Source of the DNA: Pantoea sp. Cy-639
GTDB taxonomy: Bacteria > Pseudomonadota > Gammaproteobacteria > Pseudomonadales > Pseudomonadaceae
Assembly (NCBI RefSeq): GCF_011752525.1
Contig: NZ_VWXI01000003.1
Coordinates: 329,290 to 393,289 of the forward strand
Direction of reading: 5' to 3'
Length of the DNA stretch: 64,000 nt
Shown: positions 43,034-52,135 of the stretch, one piece after another
Layout: each line of letters opens with the position of its first letter
Numbering within the stretch: position 1 is the stretch's first letter
Notes under the pieces: model-generated
What the model was told of the DNA's origin: nothing
Databases searched by the model: none
Seen by the model: only the letters and a program-made list of their open reading frames with translations
Made by a program: the position numbers and the translations under genes

Positions 43034-43900
43034 ATGAATGCCTGGACCGTAATCGTCGATCACCCGCCGTTCTTTCTCGCCCTGGCCGCGCTGCTGGGGC
43101 TGCTGGTGGGCAGTTTCCTCAATGTGCTGGCGTACCGCCTGCCGATCATGCTCGAGCGCCAGTGGCAGCGCGAAGCACAGGCGCTGCTGGGGCTGGCGCA
43201 GGACGAGCACACGCGCTTCGATTTGTGCCTGCCGGCGTCGCGCTGCCCGCACTGCCAGCAGCCGATCCGCGCCTGGGAGAACATCCCGCTGCTGAGCTAC
43301 CTGGCGCTGCGCGGACGCTGTTCGGGGTGCAAGGCGCGGATCAGCCCGCGCTATCCGCTGGTGGAGCTGGCCTGCGCGCTGCTGTCGTGGCTGGTGGCCT
43401 GGCACTTCGGCCCGGGGATCGAGGCCCTGGCGGTGATGCTGCTGACCTGGGGCCTGCTGGCCCTGAGCCTGATCGACGCCGAGCACCAGTTGCTGCCGGA
43501 TGTGCTGGTGCTGCCGCTGTTGTGGCTGGGGCTGATCGTCAATGCCTTCGGGCTGCTGGTGCCGCTGAGCGATGCATTGTGGGGCGCGGTGGCGGGCTAC
43601 CTGAGCCTGTGGTCGGTGTACTGGGCGTTCAAGCTGGTCACCGGCAAGGAGGGCATGGGCTTCGGCGACTTCAAGCTGCTGGCCATGCTCGGCGCCTGGG
43701 GCGGCTGGCAGATCCTGCCGCTGACCTTGATGCTGGCCTCCCTGGTGGGCGCGCTGGTGGGGCTGGCCTTGGTGCGCCTGAAACGTGCGCAGATGGGCGC
43801 TGCCTTGTCTTTTGGTCCTTATCTGGCCATTGCGGGGTGGATCGCATTGCTCTGGGGTGATGAAATAGTCGCCTCCTACCTGCAATTGCTTGGAACCTGA
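43034..43900 (+). CDS. pilD: Prepilin peptidase/N-methyltransferase PilD
   Basis: This 288-residue polytopic aspartic protease has the cytoplasmic zinc-binding tetracysteine pair [11 protein letters not shown] and CSGCKARIS, and the two catalytic aspartates in [13 protein letters not shown] and [10 protein letters not shown]. It cleaves and methylates prepilins such as PilA and usually type II pseudopilins too. Its stop overlaps the coaE start by one nucleotide (TGATG). Confidence 0.96.
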   Translation: MNAWTVIVDHPPFFLALAALLGLLVGSFLNVLAYRLPIMLERQWQREAQALLGLAQDEHTRFDLCLPASRCPHCQQPIRAWENIPLLSYLALRGRCSGCKARISPRYPLVELACALLSWLVAWHFGPGIEALAVMLLTWGLLALSLIDAEHQLLPDVLVLPLLWLGLIVNAFGLLVPLSDALWGAVAGYLSLWSVYWAFKLVTGKEGMGFGDFKLLAMLGAWGGWQILPLTLMLASLVGALVGLALVRLKRAQMGAALSFGPYLAIAGWIALLWGDEIVASYLQLLGT

Positions 43901-44523
43901 TGAGCACAGCGCCCTTCACTCCCTGGATCCTTGGCCTGACCGGCGGCATCGGCAGCGGCAAGAGCGCCGCCGCCGAGCGTTTCGTCGAGTTGGGCGTGCA
44001 CCTGGTCGATGCCGACCAGGCGGCGCGCTGGGTGGTCGAGCCCGGCCGCCCTGCCCTGGCCCGCATCGTCGAGCGCTTCGGCCCCGGCGTGCTGCAGGAC
44101 GATGGCCAGCTCGACCGCGCGGCCCTGCGCCAGTTGATCTTCGCCGACCCGGCACAACGCCAGTGGCTGGAACAGTTGCTGCACCCGCTGATCGGCCAGG
44201 AGATCTTCAGCTACCTGGCCAAGGCCGAGACGCCCTATGCGGTGTATGTCTCGCCCTTGCTGATCGAGTCGGGACAGCACCAGAAGATCCAGCGCATCCT
44301 GGTGATCGACGCGCCGACCGACTTGCAGGTGGCGCGCACCTTGTCGCGCGACAACACCAGCCCGGAACAGGTGCAGGCGATCCTCAGGGCCCAGCTGGCC
44401 CGGGAAGAACGTCTGCGCCATGCCGATGACGTGGTGGTCAATGATCGCGACCTGGCGTCGCTGCACGCCGAGATCGACCGCCTGCACCACTTTTACCTGA
44501 CTTTACGAGGAGGCCAGCCATGA
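43900..44523 (+). CDS. coaE: Dephospho-CoA kinase
   Basis: This 207-residue P-loop kinase catalyses the last step of coenzyme A synthesis. The Walker A is [17 protein letters not shown] near the N-terminus, followed by the substrate segment [15 protein letters not shown] and [10 protein letters not shown]. The gene is embedded between pilD and yacG, the usual gammaproteobacterial order, with overlapping start and stop codons on both sides. Confidence 0.96.
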   Translation: MSTAPFTPWILGLTGGIGSGKSAAAERFVELGVHLVDADQAARWVVEPGRPALARIVERFGPGVLQDDGQLDRAALRQLIFADPAQRQWLEQLLHPLIGQEIFSYLAKAETPYAVYVSPLLIESGQHQKIQRILVIDAPTDLQVARTLSRDNTSPEQVQAILRAQLAREERLRHADDVVVNDRDLASLHAEIDRLHHFYLTLRGGQP

Positions 44524-44720
44524 GCCAGCCACTGAGCGTTGAATGCCCGACCTGCGGGGCACCTGTGGAATGGAGCGAACAGAGCCCGTTCCGACCATTC
44601 TGTTCCGACCGCTGCAAGCTGATCGACCTGGGCGCCTGGGCGGCCGAGGAACACAAGATCGCGGGTTCGAGCGAGTCCGAGGACGAGCTGTACTCGGGGG
44701 ACCTGGAGCCGCGGCACTAA
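44520..44720 (+). CDS. yacG: DNA gyrase inhibitor YacG
   Basis: This 66-residue zinc-finger protein has the four ligand cysteines in [12 protein letters not shown] and [13 protein letters not shown], followed by the acidic tail [18 protein letters not shown]. YacG binds GyrB and inhibits gyrase. It overlaps coaE by 4 nt. Confidence 0.95.
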   Translation: MSQPLSVECPTCGAPVEWSEQSPFRPFCSDRCKLIDLGAWAAEEHKIAGSSESEDELYSGDLEPRH

Positions 44721-44738
44721 GCCCTGCACGAACAGCCT

Positions 44739-44758
44739 TGTGGGAGCGCGCTCCCACA
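44739..44758. repeat. 20-bp perfect palindrome after yacG
   Basis: TGTGGGAGCG/CGCTCCCACA forms a perfect palindrome between yacG and the convergent permease gene. It may act as a terminator-like or REP half-element; there is no T-run. Confidence 0.5.
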
Positions 44759-44807
44759 TACCCACTCCCAGCGGACTCCTCCCACCAGCGCCGTCCCGCC
44801 CCGGGTT

Positions 44808-45491
44808 TCAGCGCTCCTCATCCTTCCACGGCGCCTGCAGGTAGCGGGTGCGGTTGAACGTCTCCAGCCACTCCGGGCAGAACACCACCAGCGCACTGAT
44901 CACCGTGCCGTTGATGAACGCCTCGGGGAACATCATCAGCCACAGGTAGCCGACGAAGTCGCTCAGCCACTCCGGCAGGGCGAAGCGCTCGTCCATCCAC
45001 AGTAGCCCGAGCCCGGCCGACAGGCACACCAGCACGCTCAGCGCGGCGGGAAAGAACCCCGAGCAGAAGATATAGACGAACAGGTTTCGCGGCTGCGCGC
45101 GCTCGACCAGAATCGCGCACACCTCGGTGACCAGCACCGGCAGGCCGACGATCAGCAGGCCGTTGACGCCGAGGGCGGCGAGGTCCTGGCGCCCAAGCAA
45201 GAGCAGGCCGAGCTGGGCGAGAAAACCGCCGAGGATCGCCAGCGGCCAGTCCAGCAGCAGGGTCACGGCGGTCATGCCGATGAAGTGATAGGACACTCCG
45301 GTGTCGAAGTCGCGGCGCACCAGCCACAGGGCGAACAGCCCGAACACCGTGCCGAACAGCAGGTGCTGACGGCGGCTATCGGCGAACAGCTCGACCCAGC
45401 GGGTACGGCTCGCGGCCCACAGCAGCAACGGCACATAGCCGAGCCAGCCTAGGGCCAGGGTGGTAGTGGACAGCACCTGCGCGCCAATCAT
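44808..45491 (-). CDS. Energy-coupling factor (CbiM-like) ABC transporter permease-family protein
   Basis: This 227-residue membrane protein has about six to seven helices. It shows the CbiM-related segments VSYHFIGMTAVTLLLDWPLAILGGFLAQLGLLL and MMFPEAFINGTVISALVVFCPEWL. CbiM-type proteins take up Co or Ni, but no ATPase subunit is nearby, so the role is uncertain. I start at the ATG at 45491 (MIGAQVLSTT). Confidence 0.72.
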   Translation of the reverse strand: MIGAQVLSTTTLALGWLGYVPLLLWAASRTRWVELFADSRRQHLLFGTVFGLFALWLVRRDFDTGVSYHFIGMTAVTLLLDWPLAILGGFLAQLGLLLLGRQDLAALGVNGLLIVGLPVLVTEVCAILVERAQPRNLFVYIFCSGFFPAALSVLVCLSAGLGLLWMDERFALPEWLSDFVGYLWLMMFPEAFINGTVISALVVFCPEWLETFNRTRYLQAPWKDEER

Positions 45492-45522
45492 CACTGTACT
45501 CCTGAAGCAGACACGCTCCAGT

Positions 45523-46248
45523 CTACACGCACAACCCCTGGCGCTTGGCTTCGTAGACCGCCTGCTTGGCGTTGTCGACGCCAAGCTTGTCGACGATGTT
45601 GGCCATGTGGAACTTCACCGTGCGTTCGGAAATGGTGCACAGCTGGGCGATCTCGCGGTAGGCCTTGCCCATGCTGACCCAGTACAAGACGCCCAGCTCA
45701 CGCTTTGACAACTGGCAATCGGCCGTCGCCCCCCACCATTCGTTGAGCCAGCGGCTGGCGAGGATACGTTCGTGAAAACCGATCAAGGCCATCTGCAAGT
45801 GCGCGGCGCGCTCCATCAGGTGGCGGTCGAAGCTGCGCTCGCCAGTGGGGTTGCAGACGCTCAGGGCGGCGAAGCGGCCCTGGGCGTCGTGCAGGGTAAA
45901 GGTCGCGCCCGCGTGCAGCCGGTAGTGACTGGCCAGCTCGAACAGGCGCTCGCTGTCGTCGCTGCGCTCCTGCGCCTGGCGCCAGGAGAACGGTGCGTTG
46001 CTGCCCAGGCCGTGGCGGATCACCGGGTCGATCAGGTGATAGCTGCCCTCGCGGTAGGCGTCCAGCCAGGGTTGTGGATAGTTCGACAGGATGAACGGTT
46101 CCACCGGGCGGCGCTTGTCGGTGACGAAATAGGCGTAAGTGTCCACGCCAGAGCGGCGCAACAATCTTTCAAACGCCAGTTTAAGTCGAATGGCGCCTGC
46201 GCCTCGATGTCCAGAACGCGACGACAAGTGTCCAGAACGCATATTCAC
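45523..46248 (-). CDS. LuxR-family quorum-sensing regulator
   Basis: This protein of about 241 residues has an N-terminal AHL-binding domain with the conserved residues spaced as in LuxR/LasR (W and Y in PWLDAYREG, D and P in LIDPVIRHG, W in PFSWRQ). The C-terminal HTH is LSKRELGVLYWVSMGKAYREIAQL...VKFHMANIVDKLGV. All ligand-contact positions I can check are kept, so it should bind an AHL. The GTG at 46248 has AGAGG six nt upstream; the ATG at 46242 is the alternative. The luxI homologue lies 223 nt upstream on the same strand. Confidence 0.9.
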   Translation of the reverse strand: MNMRSGHLSSRSGHRGAGAIRLKLAFERLLRRSGVDTYAYFVTDKRRPVEPFILSNYPQPWLDAYREGSYHLIDPVIRHGLGSNAPFSWRQAQERSDDSERLFELASHYRLHAGATFTLHDAQGRFAALSVCNPTGERSFDRHLMERAAHLQMALIGFHERILASRWLNEWWGATADCQLSKRELGVLYWVSMGKAYREIAQLCTISERTVKFHMANIVDKLGVDNAKQAVYEAKRQGLCV

Positions 46249-46471
46249 GGTATACCTCTGATTATCTTCCCTGATGAACTTCATGACACTTCGCCATTAG
46301 GCGAAAGTCGTACGCAAGTTAGTACGAGCGTACAGGAGAGCGATACCTGCCCGAGTGTCATCCAGGTAAATTACATTTTTATAATTGTGTTGAGCCAGCC
46401 ATCCGCAACATCGGTATTATCGACAAACGGTAGTTGAACCAATTTTGTCTCACGGACAATCCGTACAAGTA

Positions 46472-47131
46472 TCAGGCCGTCATCAACTGTGTCATTTGCA
46501 TGGCTGGCGTTGGCCAGCGGATATCGATCGCCAGCCCGGCACATCCCTGCTCGATGGTCTGTTCGAGCTGCTCCAGGTTGGCCGGGGTCACGGGCATGTC
46601 GAGCAACCATACTGGCTCGCCCGGCCCGGCCAGGCCGATCTCCAGCACCTGGTAATGCCAGCCGGCGCGCCACACGATGCGGGTCATGGCGCGGCTGACC
46701 ACCGTCACCACCGCCTCGCGGCCAAGGCCCTGGACGTGCCGGTGCAGAGCGGCCAGCAGCATGCTGGTCAGCGGCAGCCGGCTCAGCCCCAGCTCGGCCA
46801 GGGCGGTCTTGTCGACGAAGAACCGACTCGACTCGAGCAGCCCCCAGGCCTTCGGCGCAGGCCGTTGGAAGAAGCTGCGAAACGGCCCTTCGAGCATGTA
46901 CGGGCCAGTGGTTTCCAGCAGGCGCAACCCGGCCACCAGGCGTCCCAGGCAATAGCCCAGCAGGTAGCCGGTGGCGGGATGGTCGTACTCGTCGCACTCC
47001 AGATCGCCGTGCACCGACACTTCCCAGTTGAGCCGGTCGGCAAATACCCGTTTGCGTACCGCGAGCAGCTCATTCAATTGCGCCGCTGACAATGTCGAAC
47101 GTGTCAAATGAGTGAATGTCATCCTGATCAT
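46472..47131 (-). CDS. Acyl-homoserine lactone synthase (LuxI family)
   Basis: This 219-residue autoinducer synthase makes an N-acyl-homoserine lactone from acyl-ACP and SAM. Conserved residues are present: Arg, Phe and Trp in VRKRVFADRLNWEV, the acidic pair in LECDEYDHP, Arg in VAGLRLLETTGPYML and the Glu/Arg of WGLLESSRFFVD. I use the ATG at 47131, preceded by GGGAAGAGAAG; an ATG at 47122 is also in frame. It is divergent from the ketosynthase operon across a lux-box-like palindrome. Confidence 0.93.
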   Translation of the reverse strand: MIRMTFTHLTRSTLSAAQLNELLAVRKRVFADRLNWEVSVHGDLECDEYDHPATGYLLGYCLGRLVAGLRLLETTGPYMLEGPFRSFFQRPAPKAWGLLESSRFFVDKTALAELGLSRLPLTSMLLAALHRHVQGLGREAVVTVVSRAMTRIVWRAGWHYQVLEIGLAGPGEPVWLLDMPVTPANLEQLEQTIEQGCAGLAIDIRWPTPAMQMTQLMTA

Positions 47132-47248
47132 TACACTTCTCTTCCCTGAGCACTCGATATTAACGGCAGTTTCCGTATGCCGTCGGGTGGGCAGCGAGAA
47201 TAACGTCGTCATAAAAAAAATCAACAACGCCCACAACCAGTTATCCCG

Positions 47249-47268
47249 AACTGTACCTTGGGACAGTT
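47249..47268. promoter_or_regulatory. Predicted lux box (20-bp palindrome)
   Basis: AACTGTACCTTGGGACAGTT has perfect 6-bp arms (AACTGT/ACAGTT) and the exact 20-bp length of LuxR-type operators. It lies 74 bp upstream of the ketosynthase start and 118 bp upstream of the luxI start, so it could serve either promoter. Confidence 0.65.
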
Positions 47269-47341
47269 GTTTGCCTCGCCGAATATCTTCAACTTGTTAT
47301 CGAAGTTATCAACTCACTTCTTCGACAACGAGACCGCATCG

Positions 47342-48610
47342 ATGAACTTCAACGATTCAGCCGCGCCCCGTCGCGTGGCGATTACCGGATATGGCGCCCT
47401 CTGCTCGCTCGGCCAGAATGCCCAGGCGATCTGGGACGGCATCATGGATTACCAGGTCGGCTACCGGAAATACGACTTCGACGACCCGAGCATCAACGCG
47501 CGCTTCTTCGGTTTCGTCGACGAGCTCAGCCGCGAGGCGATGCGCCCGTTCTCGAAAAAGATCTCGAAGATGCTGCCGCTGTTCGCCAAGTACAGCCTGG
47601 TCGCCTCCCACGAGGCGCTGCAGATGGCCTTCGGCGATGCCAACCTCGACGACCACTACGCGCCATTCCAGCGCGGGGTGATCCTCGGCACCGGCTGGGG
47701 CGGCCTGGACACCGCCAACGACAACAACAACGAGTACCGCGACAACGGCCTGGCGACCTCGTTCGCCACGGTGATGTCGATGTGCAACGCCGCCACCGCC
47801 GGCATCACCATGAACTGGAACTTCCGCGGCGTGCAGAACAGCCCCGTGGCAGCCTGCGCCACCGGCACCATCGCCATCGGCGAGGCCTACGAGGCAATCC
47901 GCCACGGCCGCGCCAAGTTGATGCTGGCTGGCGGCAGCGAGTCGCTCAAAGAACAGTTCAACGTCTGGTCGATCGATGTGATGCAGGCGCTGAGCAAGGA
48001 ACAGGACGACACCCGCAAGGCCTGCTGCCCGTTCAGCAAGGGTCGCAGCGGCTTCGTGCTGTCCGAGGGCGCGGCAGTGCTGTGCCTGGAAGACTACGAG
48101 AGCGCCAAGGCGCGCGGCGCGACGATCCTCGGCGAGATCACCGGCTACGCCAACTACTCCGACGCCTACGACATGACCGCGCCGGCCGACGACATGCAGG
48201 CCCGGGTCGAGGTGATCCGCGAGATCTGCCGCCAGGCCCAGGTCAGCGCGCAGCAGATCGACTACGTCAACCTGCACGGCACCTCCACCCCGCTCAACGA
48301 CATCAACGAGACCAATGCGCTGAAGATCGCCCTGGGCGATGCGGCCTACGCCATCCCGATGTCCAGCACCAAGTCCTACACCGGCCACCTGATCGGCGCC
48401 GCCGGTTCGCTGGAGGCGGTGTTCTGCCTCAAGGCCATGGCCAGCGGCACCATTCCGGCGACCCTGCACATGGACGAGGCCGACCCGGCCTGCGACCTGA
48501 ACTACACGCCCAACCAGCACCTGTTCGGCCAGCAGCTGAACAACGTGATGAACCTCAGCTTCGGCTTCGGCGGCGCCAACGCCGGCGTGATGATCCGCAA
48601 GGTGGCCTGA
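47342..48610 (+). CDS. Beta-ketoacyl-ACP synthase (FabF-like)
   Basis: This 422-residue condensing enzyme has the Cys-His-His triad of the KAS II type: Cys172 (VAACATGTIAIG), His312 (VNLHGTSTPLND) and His349 (KSYTGHLIGAAG). The protein begins MNFNDSAAPRRVAITGYGAL. It is the first gene of a quorum-linked operon and would extend an acyl chain on the dedicated ACP encoded two genes downstream. The sequence is distinct from housekeeping FabF (for example YRKYDFDDPSINARFFGFVD), which points to a specialised product. Confidence 0.9.
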   Translation: MNFNDSAAPRRVAITGYGALCSLGQNAQAIWDGIMDYQVGYRKYDFDDPSINARFFGFVDELSREAMRPFSKKISKMLPLFAKYSLVASHEALQMAFGDANLDDHYAPFQRGVILGTGWGGLDTANDNNNEYRDNGLATSFATVMSMCNAATAGITMNWNFRGVQNSPVAACATGTIAIGEAYEAIRHGRAKLMLAGGSESLKEQFNVWSIDVMQALSKEQDDTRKACCPFSKGRSGFVLSEGAAVLCLEDYESAKARGATILGEITGYANYSDAYDMTAPADDMQARVEVIREICRQAQVSAQQIDYVNLHGTSTPLNDINETNALKIALGDAAYAIPMSSTKSYTGHLIGAAGSLEAVFCLKAMASGTIPATLHMDEADPACDLNYTPNQHLFGQQLNNVMNLSFGFGGANAGVMIRKVA

Positions 48611-48611
48611 C

Positions 48612-49421
48612 ATGCAACTGAGTTTCGGCGCCGCCGACATCGAGCACTGGGCCAGTCTGTCGGGTGATCGCAACCCGATCCATTTCGACCGCGAAGCCGC
48701 ACGACGCATGGCCGCGCCCGACGTGGTGGCCCACGGCATGCTGGTGCTGCTGCCGATCAAGCAACACCTGGGACGTCTGGCCGCCCCCGGCGCCGGCCAG
48801 TGGCTGCAGTTTCGCGCCCTGCTCAAGAGCCCGGTGGTGCGTGACGCCCAGGTGCGCCTGGAAACCACCGACAAGGGCGCGCTGACCCAGTTCAAGCTGC
48901 GCCAGGCCGATGACCAGACGCTGCACCTGCAAGGCAACGCCCAAGCGGTGGACACCGGCGCCTGGCAGTCCAGCGCCAGCCAGCAGCACATCGCCGCCGC
49001 CAGCGTGGCCGACTGGCTCGGCCAGTTCCGCCAGAGCCTGGGCCGCGACTGCGACGACTGGGTGGCGCTGGACGCCCTGGTGTTCGGCGACTTCGTCCGC
49101 CATCAGGTGAACACGGTGTTCGCCCGCCTGGCCCCGGACCTGCGCCAGCCGCAGACCCTCGGCAGCCTGGAGGAACTGGCCAGCCACCTGCTGGTGGTGC
49201 AGACCAGCCACCAGGTCGCCTGCTGCCCGTCGCTGCGCACCCAGGACGCGCTGCATGGCGATGTCGCCTACCAGATCGACAACATCGAACTGATCGAAAG
49301 CCCCGACCAGGCGGTCGGCACCCTCGACCTCGGCGTCCGCCTCGCCGGCCGCCACCTCATGACCATCACCCTCGGGCTGATGGTGAAGAACCTGCAAACC
49401 CCACAAGGAGCTGTGCAATGA
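48612..49421 (+). CDS. Double hotdog (MaoC-like) 3-hydroxyacyl-ACP dehydratase
   Basis: This 269-residue protein has an N-terminal MaoC-type hotdog domain with the hydratase/dehydratase motif LSGDRNPIHFDREAARR and VVAHGMLVLLPI, which contain the catalytic Asp and His. A second hotdog-like half (~135-265) lacks an obvious motif. It would dehydrate the hydroxyacyl-ACP made by the operon's ketoreductase. It begins 1 nt after the ketosynthase stop and overlaps the ACP gene by 4 nt. Confidence 0.8.
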   Translation: MQLSFGAADIEHWASLSGDRNPIHFDREAARRMAAPDVVAHGMLVLLPIKQHLGRLAAPGAGQWLQFRALLKSPVVRDAQVRLETTDKGALTQFKLRQADDQTLHLQGNAQAVDTGAWQSSASQQHIAAASVADWLGQFRQSLGRDCDDWVALDALVFGDFVRHQVNTVFARLAPDLRQPQTLGSLEELASHLLVVQTSHQVACCPSLRTQDALHGDVAYQIDNIELIESPDQAVGTLDLGVRLAGRHLMTITLGLMVKNLQTPQGAVQ

Positions 49422-49681
49422 CTCAGGTAAACGAAGTATTCGACGTGGTCCGCAACCTCATCCTCGACGTCAAGGACGTCGACGAGAGCGACGTGACCCT
49501 GGCCACCACCCTCGAGGCGCTGGAGCTCGACAGCCTGGACTTCGTCGAGATGCAGGTGGTGATCAAGAAGAAATTCGCCGTGTCGCTCAACCCCAATGCC
49601 TTCGAGGGCGGCCGCATCCCGACCCTGCAGGCCCTGTGCGACTACGTGCTGCAACTGAAGAGCGAGGCGGTCCCGGCCTGA
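49418..49681 (+). CDS. Acyl carrier protein
   Basis: This 87-residue carrier protein has the phosphopantetheine site Ser39 in LEALELDSLDFVEMQV, flanked by the acidic helices usual for ACPs. It overlaps the dehydratase gene (ATGA), so stoichiometric expression is likely. It is presumably the dedicated carrier for the intermediates of this pathway. Confidence 0.9.
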   Translation: MTQVNEVFDVVRNLILDVKDVDESDVTLATTLEALELDSLDFVEMQVVIKKKFAVSLNPNAFEGGRIPTLQALCDYVLQLKSEAVPA

Positions 49682-49721
49682 CCGGGCCGCACCGCCGCCT
49701 GAGCAGACAAGGAACATTCCC

Positions 49722-50615
49722 ATGCAAACCTCCCCCGTACTGCCCCTGTCCGAGCGCCTGTCGGCCAAGGTCCGCAAGCTCAACGAGGTCTCGCACCACA
49801 AGACCATGGACCACGCCACCGTGCTGCCCTGGGACCAGGAGATCGACAAGCGCCTGTGGCCCAAGGACCCGGAGCATCTGTGGATCAAGGGCACTCGCTA
49901 CTACGACCAGCTCAGCGAAGAGCAGAAACTGGAGGTGGCCTGGCTGGAGACCGCCCGCGACATCTCCATGTTCATCTTCCTCGAGCAGACCCTGCCGCCG
50001 CTGTACATGGGCTACATCAACCGCTTCCACGACCGCATCGCCCCGGAAGTGCAGGAGTACCTGAGCATCTTCTCCAAGGAGGAGATCGTCCATACCCTGA
50101 CCTTCAAGCGCTTCATGGCCAAGGCCGGGCTCAAGCTGTGGCAGCCGCCGGTGGGCCTGCACGACCTGCTGAGCAAGACCCTGCCGCCGATGGATCCGCC
50201 GGTGGGCATCCTGTTCACCTTGCTGGTGGAGTGGGTGGCCGAGCTCAGCGCCATGCACACTTCCCAGGGCCCGGACGTCGAGCCGATGACCCGCGCGCTG
50301 TTCCGCGAGCACCACTATGACGAGGCCCGGCACATCGCCTTCGGCCGCTGGATCAGCGAGACCTTCTTCGAGAACGGCAGCCCCGAGCAGATCGCGCAGG
50401 TCCGACAGATGAGCCGCCAGGTGATCCCGAAGCTGATCGACATGTTCACCTACAACCCCGAAATGCCGTTGCACACCTCGTTCGCCTTCCCCATCGGGCC
50501 GGACGACCGCGACGCCATCGAAACGGTGTGGCGCTCGGAGCACAACCGCCAGATCAACCAGCAGCGCTTCGCCGAGCTGTACGCCTGGATCGACAAGCTG
50601 GGGCTGGTGGCATGA
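49722..50615 (+). CDS. AurF-like di-iron oxygenase
   Basis: This 297-residue protein has the ligand pattern of the AurF (p-aminobenzoate N-oxygenase) family: Glu88, Glu121-x2-His124 (SKEEIVHTLTF), Glu170 or Glu174, and His197-x3-Glu201-x2-His204 (EHHYDEARHIAFGRW). All positions needed for a di-iron centre therefore appear present. The operon's ferredoxin could supply electrons. The substrate is probably an acyl-ACP, by context. Hydroxylation, desaturation or N-oxygenation are all possible. Confidence 0.8.
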   Translation: MQTSPVLPLSERLSAKVRKLNEVSHHKTMDHATVLPWDQEIDKRLWPKDPEHLWIKGTRYYDQLSEEQKLEVAWLETARDISMFIFLEQTLPPLYMGYINRFHDRIAPEVQEYLSIFSKEEIVHTLTFKRFMAKAGLKLWQPPVGLHDLLSKTLPPMDPPVGILFTLLVEWVAELSAMHTSQGPDVEPMTRALFREHHYDEARHIAFGRWISETFFENGSPEQIAQVRQMSRQVIPKLIDMFTYNPEMPLHTSFAFPIGPDDRDAIETVWRSEHNRQINQQRFAELYAWIDKLGLVA

Positions 50616-52135
50616 CCGGACAGGCCTGGGATGCGATCTTCGTCGGCGCGGGGATCACCAGCCTGGCCTGCGCGGCCATGCTCGCGCAGCGCCAGCCGGG
50701 GCTGCGCCTGCTGCTGATCGACAAGCACATCGTCGCCGGCGGCTACGCCTCGGTGTTCCGCCGGCCGCGCCAGGACGCCACCTTCGACTGCAGCCTGCAC
50801 AAGCTCAGCGGCATGCAGGAAGGCGGCAACCTGATCCGCATCCTGCGCCAGCTGGGGCTGGACCAGAGCCTGGAGCTGGTCTACCCGCACGACTACTTCT
50901 GCGCCTACCGGGGCGACGAGGCGCTGGCCCTGGCCAACGACGTCGACCAGGTGCAGCAACAGTTGCTGGCCCGGTTTCCCGGCCAGGCCGAGGGCATCGC
51001 GCAGTTCTTCGAGCAGGTGGCGACCTTCGGGCGCAATGGCTACTACCAGTTCCAGATGCTCGACGGCAGCTTCGAGCCGGACATCGCCCAACTGCGCTAC
51101 GCCCACCGCCACCTCAAGCACAAGACCGTGCGCGAGGGCCTGGCGGAGCTGTTCAGCGACCCGCTGCTGATCGAGATCCTCGCCGCGCCCGGCATCTATG
51201 TCGGCGGCTACCCCGAGGACCTGGGCTACCTGTACTACCTGCACGTGGTGTACGCCACCCTCAACCGTGGCAATGCCTACGTGCGCGGCGCTTCCGAGCA
51301 GTTGTCGGCGCAACTGGTACAACGCATCGAGCAGGGCGGCGGCCAGGTGCTGCTGAGCACCCGGGTGGAGAAGGTGCTCGACGACGGCCAGGGCAAGGTG
51401 CGCGGCGTGGCGACCTCGCGCGGCGAGTTCCTCGCGCCGCGGGTGTACATCAATGCCTCGCCGCACTATGCCGTGGAGCATCTGTTCGCAGCCGACACGC
51501 CCCTGGCGCCGGTGCGCCAGAAGCTGGCCAACCTCAAGCCGGCACGCTCGACCACCACGGTGTACCTGGTGCTGGACCAGGCGCCGGAATCGCTGGGCCT
51601 GGCGCACAGCGAATCGATGCTGTTCGCCGACGCACCGGCCAGCGCCGGCCCGGCACGCGACGCCGCGGCGCTGGCCGGGCATCCGCACGCGCTGAGCGAG
51701 CAGGCCTACTGGCAGCTGTCGCCGATGGAAGTGACCAACTATCACCTGCTCGACCCCGAAGGCGGCCGGGTGGTGTGCCTGAACGTGCTCGACGCCATCG
51801 ACCAGTGGCCGCAGCGGCGCACCCCGGAGTACCGGGCGAAGAAGCAGCGCGCCGCCGAGGTCCTGGTGGAGCGTCTGCTGACGGCGGTGCCGGGCTTGCG
51901 CGGCCATGTGCTGCACACCGAGGTGGCGACGCCGCACACCTACGTGCGCTTCACCAACAACACCGCAGGCTCCGGTTATGGCGCGATGGTCGGCACCGAC
52001 CTCAGCGGCCATGTGTTCCACCACGGTTTCCCGCTGGCCGGCGTGCATTTCCTCAGCGCCTGGGTGGCCGGGCCGAGCTACGAAGCGGCATTCGGCTATG
52101 CCGAGATGAAGGCCGGCCAGTGGGTGGCGGCATGA
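50612..52135 (+). CDS. CrtI/phytoene desaturase-like FAD oxidoreductase
   Basis: This 507-residue flavoprotein has an N-terminal dinucleotide-binding fold (WDAIFVGAGITSLACAAMLAQ, then LLIDKHIVAGGYASVF) and a C-terminal FAD-contact segment GVHFLSAWVAGPSYEAAFGYAEMKAG as in carotenoid desaturases and isomerases. The start overlaps the oxygenase stop (ATGA). It is likely to oxidise, desaturate or isomerise the operon's acyl product. No carotenoid genes accompany it. Confidence 0.85.
   Translation: MTGQAWDAIFVGAGITSLACAAMLAQRQPGLRLLLIDKHIVAGGYASVFRRPRQDATFDCSLHKLSGMQEGGNLIRILRQLGLDQSLELVYPHDYFCAYRGDEALALANDVDQVQQQLLARFPGQAEGIAQFFEQVATFGRNGYYQFQMLDGSFEPDIAQLRYAHRHLKHKTVREGLAELFSDPLLIEILAAPGIYVGGYPEDLGYLYYLHVVYATLNRGNAYVRGASEQLSAQLVQRIEQGGGQVLLSTRVEKVLDDGQGKVRGVATSRGEFLAPRVYINASPHYAVEHLFAADTPLAPVRQKLANLKPARSTTTVYLVLDQAPESLGLAHSESMLFADAPASAGPARDAAALAGHPHALSEQAYWQLSPMEVTNYHLLDPEGGRVVCLNVLDAIDQWPQRRTPEYRAKKQRAAEVLVERLLTAVPGLRGHVLHTEVATPHTYVRFTNNTAGSGYGAMVGTDLSGHVFHHGFPLAGVHFLSAWVAGPSYEAAFGYAEMKAGQWVAA

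Noticed and set aside
46336..46374. ACCTG...CAGGT inverted repeat in the luxR-luxI gap as a lux box
   Set aside because: The overall length is 23 bp with short 5-bp arms, not the 20-bp symmetric form. The site at 47249-47268 is much better.
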